A stretch of DNA of 17,973 nucleotides from Syntrophaceae bacterium UBA5744 (GTDB taxonomy: Bacteria; Desulfobacterota; Syntrophia; Syntrophales; UBA2192). Shown one piece after another: positions 12,596 to 17,973 of the stretch (positions within the stretch are counted from its first letter, which is position 1; every line of letters starts with the position of its first letter). The translations under genes were made by a program, and so were the position numbers. The DNA is taken from positions 1 to 17,973 of the forward strand of contig DIFQ01000107.1 of NCBI GenBank assembly GCA_002419215.1, read 5' to 3'. The notes under the pieces were generated by a model, which did not search any database, had not been told where the DNA came from, and saw only the letters and a program-made list of their open reading frames with translations.

Positions 12596-13069
12596 ATGCA
12601 GCAAAGAATGAAAGAATTTACCATGACGAGGGAAGCGATTGATGCTTTCCTTTCGAAGGCTCAGGTAGGACGTATTTCTACCATCAATGTTGACGGTTAT
12701 CCTTACACCGTGGCTGTTCACTTCGTTTATAGGGATGGCAAAATCTATTTTCACGGTCTGCCGAAAGGTCAAAAGCTGAAAAACATCAACCGCTGCCAGA
12801 AAGTCTGTTTTGAAGCGGATGAAATGACCGGATTGCTGCTTGATAAGTTGGATACACCCTGCAAGGCCGATACCGAATATGAAAGCGTTGTCATTATGGG
12901 GACGGCAGGTATTGTTGCCGATCTGCATGAAAAGCATCGCATCCTGAAGGACATTATCCGGAAATATGCCCCTCGATTGCTTGATGAGGAAATCCCCGAA
13001 AACATGGTGAAGGGAACGACCGTGGTGGAAATAATTATCGAAAACATAACGGGAAAGTACCACCGATAA
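12596..13069 (+). CDS. Pyridoxamine 5'-phosphate oxidase / NimA-like flavoprotein
   Basis: The 157-residue product has the FMN-binding split-barrel fold of the PNPOx-like group: AQVGRISTINVDGYPYTVAV (22-41), then FVYRDGKIYFHG (43-54) and KLKNINRCQKVCFEAD (61-76), the usual spacing in NimA-type proteins. The later strand SVVIMGTAGIVADLHEKHRI (about 98-117) also fits. Members reduce nitro-compounds or bind flavin or heme; the substrate here cannot be told. The ATG at 12596 follows AGGAG (12582-12586) with 9-base spacing. It has somewhat more AT-rich codons than its neighbours. It lies alone between the repeat copy at 12423 and the thioesterase gene. Confidence 0.85.
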   Translation: MQQRMKEFTMTREAIDAFLSKAQVGRISTINVDGYPYTVAVHFVYRDGKIYFHGLPKGQKLKNINRCQKVCFEADEMTGLLLDKLDTPCKADTEYESVVIMGTAGIVADLHEKHRILKDIIRKYAPRLLDEEIPENMVKGTTVVEIIIENITGKYHR

Positions 13070-13144
13070 CAGGCAATGGAATAGAGGGGCCGTCATCGAC
13101 AATGGACAACGGAAACGGGGTCACCTGTGAAAAAGGAGTGAGCG

Positions 13145-13639
13145 ATGGCGGACAAGGCCATTCAGGACTACTATCCCGATGAATTTGCGCACTGCTACGG
13201 GTGCGGACCGCTTAACGAGGCGGGAATGAAAATCAAGAGCTACTGGGACGGCGAGGAAGCCGTTTGTCATTTTACCCCGAAGCCCTGTCACTCGGGAGGA
13301 GTCCCGGGGTTTGCATACGGCGGCCTGATTGCCTCGCTGATCGATTGTCACGGCGCCGCCACGGCATCGGCGGCAAAATTGCGTGAAAAGGGATATTCCC
13401 TGGGGGAGAAACCGCTTCCGCGCTTTGTCGCGGCGTCGATCAAAGTGGATTATCTGAAACCGACACCACTGGGGACGACCCTGGAAGTGCGTGCAAGGGT
13501 CAAAGAGATCAAGGACAGGAAGGTCACCGTGAGCGTGACCCTGTCGGCTGCAGGCGAGATCTGCGCGAAAGGCGAGGAGCTCTTCATACAGCTTCAGCAG
13601 TGGTCAGTGCAAACCGGATATCCGAAACCGGTTGAGTGA
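13145..13639 (+). CDS. PaaI-like acyl-CoA thioesterase (hot-dog fold)
   Basis: The 164-residue product has the layout of PaaI/4HBT-type thioesterases, which hydrolyse acyl-CoA in the cytoplasm. A short N-terminal CYGCG (18-22) matches the cysteine motif often seen in this subgroup. The active-site helix is PGFAYGGLIASLIDCHGAAT (55-74), with YGG where HGG is frequent and D67 as the acidic candidate. AASIKVDYLKPTPLGTTLEV (97-116) is the typical following strand pair. The ATG at 13145 follows AAGGAG (13133-13138). It is separated from the amidase by 108 bases. The CoA substrate is unknown; the surroundings suggest catabolism of an organic acid, which is an inference. Confidence 0.85.
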   Translation: MADKAIQDYYPDEFAHCYGCGPLNEAGMKIKSYWDGEEAVCHFTPKPCHSGGVPGFAYGGLIASLIDCHGAATASAAKLREKGYSLGEKPLPRFVAASIKVDYLKPTPLGTTLEVRARVKEIKDRKVTVSVTLSAAGEICAKGEELFIQLQQWSVQTGYPKPVE

Positions 13640-13747
13640 TCACCGATCCGCAGCAAAATTATGCGATGAGGGGTGTTCTTTCTGTAATAGACCGCTTTCG
13701 AAGCCCTGGAACGGGATCTAAACCTTTTGACAAAGGAGGGAAAGATC

Positions 13748-15043
13748 ATGGCAGTGAAAAAAGTCGTTGTTACGACTTACACCGACGGGATTCTTGACCC
13801 TGGCGCGCCCATGCTCGGGCCGCTCAAAAACGGGGGGATCATAGAGGCCAATACCATGCCGGGCTGCTGGGGCCCGATGATCACCCCGCAACTTCGAGGC
13901 GGGCACGAGGTGACACAACCGGTCCATGTCGAGAACGCGGAGGCGGGTGACGCGGTTGTCATCCGGATCCGCGACATCAAAGTCACTTCCATTGCCGCCG
14001 CATCCGGTGTCGACCGGATGATGGGCGATTATTTCAACGGGGACCCCTACGTTGCGAAGAAGTGTCCACATTGCGGCGCCATGCGCCCCGAAACAACCAT
14101 CGAGGGGATCGGGCAAGAGGCGGTGCGCTGCATCAATTGCGGCACAACGCTCAAGCCCTTTCAATTTGAACACGGATATACGGCGACGTTTGACAAGGCC
14201 GGCAAGGTCAGCATAACCGTCGACATCAAAACGGCGGAATTCATCGCAAAAGATGCAAGAAACTACGCGAAGCTCTCGGACAGCTGCCGGCAGCATCCGA
14301 TTCTTCTCTTTGCGCCCCATGACATGCCGGGGGTTATTTCCCGCATGAGACCCTTCATGGGCCAGCTTGGAACGACTCCGGCCATCCGGATGCCCGATTC
14401 CCACAACGCCGGCGATTTCGGTGTTTTCCTCGTCGGGGCGCCTCACGAGTACGCGCTCACGGCCGAACAGCTCGAGCACCGAACCGATGGTCACATGGAT
14501 ATCAACGCCGCCAGGAAGGGCGCGATCGTCGTGGCGCCCGTGAAAGTTCCCGGCGCCGGCATCTACATGGGAGATATGCACGCGCTCCAGGGCGACGGGG
14601 AAATCGCCGGGCATACGATCGATGTGGCCGGCATCGTCACCCTCCAGGTCAATGTCATCAAGGGCCGCTTCCTCGAAGGCCCGGTATTGTTCCCGCTGGT
14701 CGAAGACCTTCCCTATCTGGCGCGGCCCATCACAGCGGCGGAAAGGAAGCGGGCTCAAGGGCTGGCGAAAAAATGGGGAGTCCGCCGCCTGGAAGAAACG
14801 GCCCCCATTTCAGTCGTCGGTACGGGCGCGGATCTCAACAAGGCGACCGATTGCGGGCTGCAGCGGGCGGCGAAACTCCTTGACATGAGCGTTGCGGAAG
14901 TCAGAAACCGCGCCACGATCACGGGGGCCATCGAGATCGGCCGCCTTCCGGGCGTGGTCCAGGTCACCTTCCTGGCGCCGCTCGACAGGCTGAAGAGCGC
15001 GGGGCTCCTGCCCCTCGCGCGTGAACAGTACGGCAAAGGGTAG
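13748..15043 (+). CDS. Acetamidase/formamidase family protein with zinc ribbon
   Basis: The FmdA/AmdA family hydrolyses short amides to ammonia and a carboxylate in the cytoplasm. The 431-residue product carries the family landmarks AGDAVVIRIRDIKV (66-79), MPDSHNAGDFG and YMGDMHALQGDGEIAG (near residue 280). Inserted after the N-terminal domain is a CPHC (106-109) ... CINC (128-131) pair with GTT, a typical rubredoxin-like or zinc-ribbon knuckle pair. The start is the ATG at 13748, with AAAGGAGGG (13732-13740) directly upstream; a TTG at 13727 is in frame but lies before that site. The gene stands between the thioesterase and the flavin-reductase/HpaB-like cluster. The family call is firm and the amide substrate is open. 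Confidence 0.9.
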   Translation: MAVKKVVVTTYTDGILDPGAPMLGPLKNGGIIEANTMPGCWGPMITPQLRGGHEVTQPVHVENAEAGDAVVIRIRDIKVTSIAAASGVDRMMGDYFNGDPYVAKKCPHCGAMRPETTIEGIGQEAVRCINCGTTLKPFQFEHGYTATFDKAGKVSITVDIKTAEFIAKDARNYAKLSDSCRQHPILLFAPHDMPGVISRMRPFMGQLGTTPAIRMPDSHNAGDFGVFLVGAPHEYALTAEQLEHRTDGHMDINAARKGAIVVAPVKVPGAGIYMGDMHALQGDGEIAGHTIDVAGIVTLQVNVIKGRFLEGPVLFPLVEDLPYLARPITAAERKRAQGLAKKWGVRRLEETAPISVVGTGADLNKATDCGLQRAAKLLDMSVAEVRNRATITGAIEIGRLPGVVQVTFLAPLDRLKSAGLLPLAREQYGKG

Positions 15044-15071
15044 AGCACGGATTTCCGGGAAGACGAAGGGG

Positions 15072-15108
15072 TCTCAATGATTGAGAATCGAACCATGTAT
15101 CCGCATGG
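15072..15108. terminator. Pair of small hairpins between convergent genes
   Basis: TCTCAA (15072-15077) with TTGAGA (15081-15086) and ACCATG with CATGGT (within 15092-15108) are perfect 6-bp inverted repeats in the gap between the amidase stop and the stop of the opposite-strand gene. There is no T-run, so a role in termination is only suggested by position. Confidence 0.3.
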
Positions 15109-15309
15109 TCAGATTACCCACGGAAGGACGGCAATCATGATCCCCACGAAGACCATGATATAGACATTGGACACGAAATAAGGAAAAATGCAAAGAACGA
15201 TGCCGGCGAGCAAGGGGAGAGCCTCCTGTTGCTTTTTGCCATAGACAAAGTATCCCATGCCTATCGATCCAAAGAGGATCGAGAAAATCAGCGTGGTCCC
15301 AAAATCCAT
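15109..15309 (-). CDS. Small integral membrane protein (66 residues)
   Basis: On the - strand an ATG at 15309 is preceded by ACAGGAG with 7-base spacing and opens a 66-residue frame. The product starts MDFGTTLIF and is almost wholly hydrophobic, with three likely membrane segments (about 5-22, 31-46 and 49-65) and a short basic loop GKKQQE (24-29) that would face the cytoplasm. GSIGMGYFVYGKKQ and FPYFVSNV resemble a small conserved membrane protein seen in Desulfobacterota, whose function I do not know. Longer upstream starts in the same frame give a low-complexity extension and have no ribosome-binding site, so I reject them. It is convergent with the amidase gene and divergent from the flavin reductase gene. 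Confidence 0.75.
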   Translation of the reverse strand: MDFGTTLIFSILFGSIGMGYFVYGKKQQEALPLLAGIVLCIFPYFVSNVYIMVFVGIMIAVLPWVI

Positions 15310-15483
15310 GGATGCACTCCTGTCGCGGATGACATCACGTTCGATCCAGCAAAAGCGGATGCTCCTGGACATAGTATCGGTTTTTTCTCCGCAACCTGAA
15401 GCTCCGTTGATGCCGCCCCCCCCAGGGGGCAAGGGATCCGGCGTGATGATTGAGTGATCATGCGCTCTTTCAAGGAGGGTGAA

Positions 15484-16071
15484 ATGAAAAAGTCACTCGG
15501 TGCAAAAACAATCCTGTACCCCACGCCGATCCTGCTCGTGGGGACCTATGACGCCGCGGGAAAGCCGAACGTCATGACGGCCGCCTGGGGCGGCATCTGC
15601 TGCTCCAGTCCCCCCTGTGTGGCCGTTTCGCTTCGCAAGGCCACGTACACCCATGGGAATATCGTCCTGCAGGGCGCCTTCACCATCAGTATCCCCTCCG
15701 AATACTATGCCATCCAGGCCGACTACTGCGGCCTCGTGTCGGGAAAGAAGACGGACAAGTTTGCCGAGGCCGGTCTTACGCCGGTCCGAAGCGCCCTGGT
15801 CAATGCCCCGTACATCAAAGAGTTCCCCCTCGTCCTGGAATGCAAGCTGGTCCACCAGATCGAGCTGGGGCTGCACACGCAGTTTGTCGGCGAGATCCTG
15901 GACGTCAAGGCCGATGCGAAAGTCCTCGATGACAAGGGGGATCTGGACGTCGAAAAGCTCAGGCCCTTTTTCTTTGCCCCCGAGGCGAATGCCTATTACG
16001 GCATGGGGAAGCGGCTGGGCGATGCCTTTTCGATCGGGCAGGCCGTGAGAAAGAAGGGCAAAATGGAATAA
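15484..16071 (+). CDS. Flavin reductase family protein (flavoredoxin-like)
   Basis: The 195-residue product has the FMN-binding split-barrel of flavin reductases and flavoredoxins: KTILYPTPILLVGTYDAAGK (8-27), then NVMTAAWGGICCSSPPCVAVS (29-49, with the family NxMTxxW pattern) and RKATYTHGNI, and later the EFPLVLECKL region typical of the group. It probably binds FMN and moves electrons to a partner in the cytoplasm. The start is the ATG at 15484, with AAGGAGGG (15472-15479) at ideal spacing; a GTG at 15454 is upstream of that site. The HpaB/AbfD-like gene begins 35 bases later, so the two are probably cotranscribed. That arrangement resembles HpaC-HpaB pairs, in which the reductase supplies reduced flavin. 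Confidence 0.88.
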   Translation: MKKSLGAKTILYPTPILLVGTYDAAGKPNVMTAAWGGICCSSPPCVAVSLRKATYTHGNIVLQGAFTISIPSEYYAIQADYCGLVSGKKTDKFAEAGLTPVRSALVNAPYIKEFPLVLECKLVHQIELGLHTQFVGEILDVKADAKVLDDKGDLDVEKLRPFFFAPEANAYYGMGKRLGDAFSIGQAVRKKGKME

Positions 16072-16106
16072 TTCACTGATCGACCTGCCGGTCAAGGAGG
16101 AACGAG

Positions 16107-17564
16107 ATGGCGATGAGGACCAAAGAGCAGTATGTGGAAAGCGTCCGCAGGCAGGCGCCCGAGTTGTACTCTTTCGGCGAGCGGGTGAGCGACATCGGCT
16201 CGCACCCCTGCTTCAAACCGCCGCTGGATGCCATCGGGCTTGTCTACGAGCTTTCCTCCCGGCAGGACTGCGAAGGCCTGCTCACCGCCCAGTCCCCCTT
16301 CACGGGGGGCAAGGTCAGCCGGTTCGTCCACATCCTTTCCGACCGGGAGGACCTGGACAGGCGCTTTCGGGCATCGAGGTACCTGGTGCACAAGCACGGC
16401 GCCTGCATCGGGGCGCGCTGTGTGAGCACGGGCGCCCTGAATTCGACATTTGCCGCCACCTTCGACATGGACCGGAAACTGGGGACGGACTACCACAAGC
16501 GGTTCGTTTCGTTTCTGAAGCATGTGCAGGAAAACGACCTGGCCGTGGCCGGCGCCATGATGGACGTCAAGGGGGACCGGAGCAAATCCCCCGGAGGCCA
16601 GCAGGAGCCGGATTCGTACCTGCGCATCGTGCAGAAGCGAAACGACGGCATCGTCGTGAGGGGCGCCAAGGCGAGCATCTCCGGGGCGGTCATCGCCAAT
16701 GAGATCGTCGTTCTTCCCTGCACGGCGCTCAAGCCGGAGGAAAAAGACTACGCCGTCTGCTTTGCCGTCCGAAGCGATGCGCCGGGCATCATTCACGTGG
16801 CGGAGGCGCCGGGGCCGAACGCGAGGCTCTTCACGGGCGAGGAGATGGATTACGGCAATGCCCGGTACGGCGCCCACGGCTCCACGCACGTGATCTTCGA
16901 CGATGTGTTCGTTCCCTGGGATCGCGTGTTCATGTGCGGGGAGAGCGAATTCGCCGGGGCGCTGGTGAGCTATTTCGCCCTGCTCCAGAGGCTGTTCAGC
17001 ACGGCCTGCAAGATCGGTCACCGGGATCTCCTGATGGGGGCGGCGGCGGTCATCGCCGACTACAACGGGGTGGGGCTGACAAGGCAGATCCGGGAAAAGC
17101 TGACGGACTTCTACTTTCAGAGCGAGCTGTCCACGGGCTGCGCCCTGGCCTCCATCTACCAGGCCCGGAAGAGCCCCTCGGGAGTATTCCTGCCGGACTC
17201 CCTCTACATCAACATCGCCAAGCTCCAGGGGGTGAGCGCCATCTGGGACGGCAACTACGTCACCTCCGACATTGCCGGCGGGCTCGTCTGCACAGCCCCC
17301 ACGGCCAAGGATTTCAAAAACGAGAAGATCGGGAAGCTGCTGGACAAATATCTGCGGGGACGGGCGGATATCCCGACGGAATACCGTGTCCGGATGATGA
17401 GGCTCATCGAGTACCTGACGGGGCAGAGCTCGGTGATTCCCGTCGAGTCCACCCATGGGGCAGGCTCCCCGCAGGCCCAGCGAATGGCCGTGCAGCAGTC
17501 CCTGATGGGCGCGCTGGAGCAGTTCAAGAAGGATGCCCGCGTCATGGCAGGGATCGGGGAGTGA
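16107..17564 (+). CDS. HpaB/AbfD family flavoprotein (hydroxylase or CoA dehydratase)
   Basis: This 485-residue protein belongs to the family shared by 4-hydroxyphenylacetate 3-monooxygenase (HpaB) and the FAD/[4Fe-4S] enzyme 4-hydroxybutyryl-CoA dehydratase (AbfD). The flavin region is DVKGDRSKSPGGQ (153-165) and DSYLRIVQKRNDGIVVRGAK (169-188). In AbfD the cluster is held by C99, C103, H292 and C299 (from memory). Here the equivalents appear to be C100, C105, Q294 and C301, the last in STACKIGHRD: three cysteines kept, the first pair one residue further apart, and the histidine replaced by glutamine. A radical dehydratase-like role is thus possible but not certain, and an HpaB-like role with the upstream reductase is the alternative. 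AAGGAGG precedes the ATG. Confidence 0.85.
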   Translation: MAMRTKEQYVESVRRQAPELYSFGERVSDIGSHPCFKPPLDAIGLVYELSSRQDCEGLLTAQSPFTGGKVSRFVHILSDREDLDRRFRASRYLVHKHGACIGARCVSTGALNSTFAATFDMDRKLGTDYHKRFVSFLKHVQENDLAVAGAMMDVKGDRSKSPGGQQEPDSYLRIVQKRNDGIVVRGAKASISGAVIANEIVVLPCTALKPEEKDYAVCFAVRSDAPGIIHVAEAPGPNARLFTGEEMDYGNARYGAHGSTHVIFDDVFVPWDRVFMCGESEFAGALVSYFALLQRLFSTACKIGHRDLLMGAAAVIADYNGVGLTRQIREKLTDFYFQSELSTGCALASIYQARKSPSGVFLPDSLYINIAKLQGVSAIWDGNYVTSDIAGGLVCTAPTAKDFKNEKIGKLLDKYLRGRADIPTEYRVRMMRLIEYLTGQSSVIPVESTHGAGSPQAQRMAVQQSLMGALEQFKKDARVMAGIGE

Positions 17565-17589
17565 CAGGGGCATTCGTGGAGGAAGGCTC

Positions 17590-17919
17590 ATGCAGATGAC
17601 GGACATCCCCTTCGGGACGACCGACTGGTCGACCGTCGAGGTCACGGAACACAGGGGCGCAACCGGGATGGCCCGGTGGCGAACCCGGAATTTCGGTAGC
17701 ATCCGCGTGCGCCTGGTCGAGTACTCGCCGGGCTATCTTGCGGATCACTGGTGCAGCAAGGGGCACATCCTGCTGTGCCTGGAGGGCGAGCTGCACACGG
17801 AGCTGGCCGACGGCCGCCGGTTCGTCCTCGCGCCGGGCATGAGCTACCAGGTGGCGGACAACGCGGAGCCGCACCGTTCGTTCACTCACACCGGCGCAAA
17901 ATTGTTCATTGTCGATTGA
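17590..17919 (+). CDS. DHCW-motif cupin-fold protein
   Basis: This 109-residue protein is a small cupin whose second strand holds DHWCSKGHILLCLEGELHTE (52-71). Together with the following acidic GELHTEL, H53 and H59 are potential metal or sugar ligands. GMSYQVADNAEPHRSFTHTGA (82-102) forms the second cupin motif with H94 and H99. The start is the ATG at 17590, since GGAGGAAGG (17578-17586) lies directly upstream; an in-frame ATG at 17533 would overlap the preceding gene and lacks such a site. It begins 25 bases after the HpaB/AbfD-like stop and is probably the last gene of that operon. Members are mostly uncharacterised; a role in binding or isomerising a product is a guess. Confidence 0.85.
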   Translation: MQMTDIPFGTTDWSTVEVTEHRGATGMARWRTRNFGSIRVRLVEYSPGYLADHWCSKGHILLCLEGELHTELADGRRFVLAPGMSYQVADNAEPHRSFTHTGAKLFIVD

Positions 17920-17935
17920 TTGCGCTGCTGTTCCC

Positions 17936-17973
17936 CCTCACCCCGACCCTCTCCCGGGAGTGGAACGGGATCA
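17936..17973. repeat. CCCTCACC / CCCTCTCCC repeat, cut by the window edge
   Basis: CCCTCACCCCGACCCTCTCC followed by CGGGAGTGG matches the layout of the repeats at 855-892 and 10973-11051, with a shortened loop. It runs to the window end, so its extent is unknown. Confidence 0.5.

Noticed and set aside
12143..13102. A 319-codon - strand frame across the MaoC-like and NimA-like genes
   Set aside because: It spans two real + strand genes plus a repeat, and the predicted product has no family features.
13119..13125. GGGGTCA before the thioesterase gene as another repeat copy
   Set aside because: Only seven bases match and the following sequence (CCTGTG) departs from both subtypes, so chance is likely.
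13718..14758. A 346-codon - strand frame opposite the amidase gene
   Set aside because: It is an antisense shadow of the acetamidase/formamidase gene with low-information composition and no motif.
16092..17702. A 536-codon open frame on the - strand covering the whole HpaB/AbfD-like gene
   Set aside because: The + strand frame has clear family motifs and a ribosome-binding site. The opposite frame is a product of GC-rich codon structure, with a His/Arg/Pro-rich product that has no recognisable domain.

Overview
The window reads as a chromosomal segment of a GC-rich anaerobe, most likely a Desulfobacterota (Syntrophales-like) bacterium. This is inferred from the mix of a flavoredoxin-type flavin reductase, an HpaB/AbfD-type flavoprotein, a MaoC-like protein, DUF3313 and DUF2284 proteins, and several dispersed palindromic repeat families. 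No rRNA, tRNA or CRISPR array is visible. Almost every gene lies on the + strand; the one supported - strand gene is a small membrane protein.

Region by region: (1) 101-1199 holds a cysteine-rich DUF2284 protein and a 64-residue unknown, separated by repeat-filled spacer DNA. (2) 1202-1465 holds two adjacent long imperfect palindromes. (3) 1527-5244 is visibly more AT-rich than its flanks and looks like a small acquired defence-type island: a membrane-anchored unknown, a GIY-YIG nuclease-like protein, an Mrr-type restriction endonuclease, a HEPN-like protein and an orphan protein with a PD-(D/E)XK signature. (4) 5211-6515 is a duplicated REP-associated tyrosine (Y1/HUH) transposase. The first copy is cut off before the catalytic tyrosine and the second is intact and bracketed by perfect 14-bp inverted repeats. 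(5) 6546-8641 holds a SAM methyltransferase and then a striking gene with three bulb-lectin motifs followed by an aerolysin/ETX-MTX2-like pore-forming domain. (6) 8741-10750 encodes two exported proteins, DUF3313 and a GlpQ-like glycerophosphodiesterase with an EF-hand-like loop. (7) 10751-11251 is spacer DNA with nested repeats. (8) 11252-13639 holds tag, a MaoC-fold protein lacking the usual catalytic pair, a NimA/PNPOx-like flavoprotein and a PaaI-like thioesterase. (9) 13748-17919 holds an acetamidase/formamidase with a zinc ribbon, the small membrane protein, and a tight run of flavin reductase, HpaB/AbfD-family enzyme and DHCW-type cupin, which look like one metabolic unit.

The theme linking the regions is a repeat family beginning GGGGTCAG. 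Copies sit within about 10-70 bases after the stop codons of many genes, form the ends of the transposase element, supply the last codons of two genes, and bracket the lectin-toxin gene as an inverted pair. The strongest candidates for new biology are the lectin-aerolysin fusion and the RAYT/GGGGTCAG repeat system, followed by the HpaB/AbfD-like protein with an altered cluster-ligand set and the orphan PD-(D/E)XK protein.
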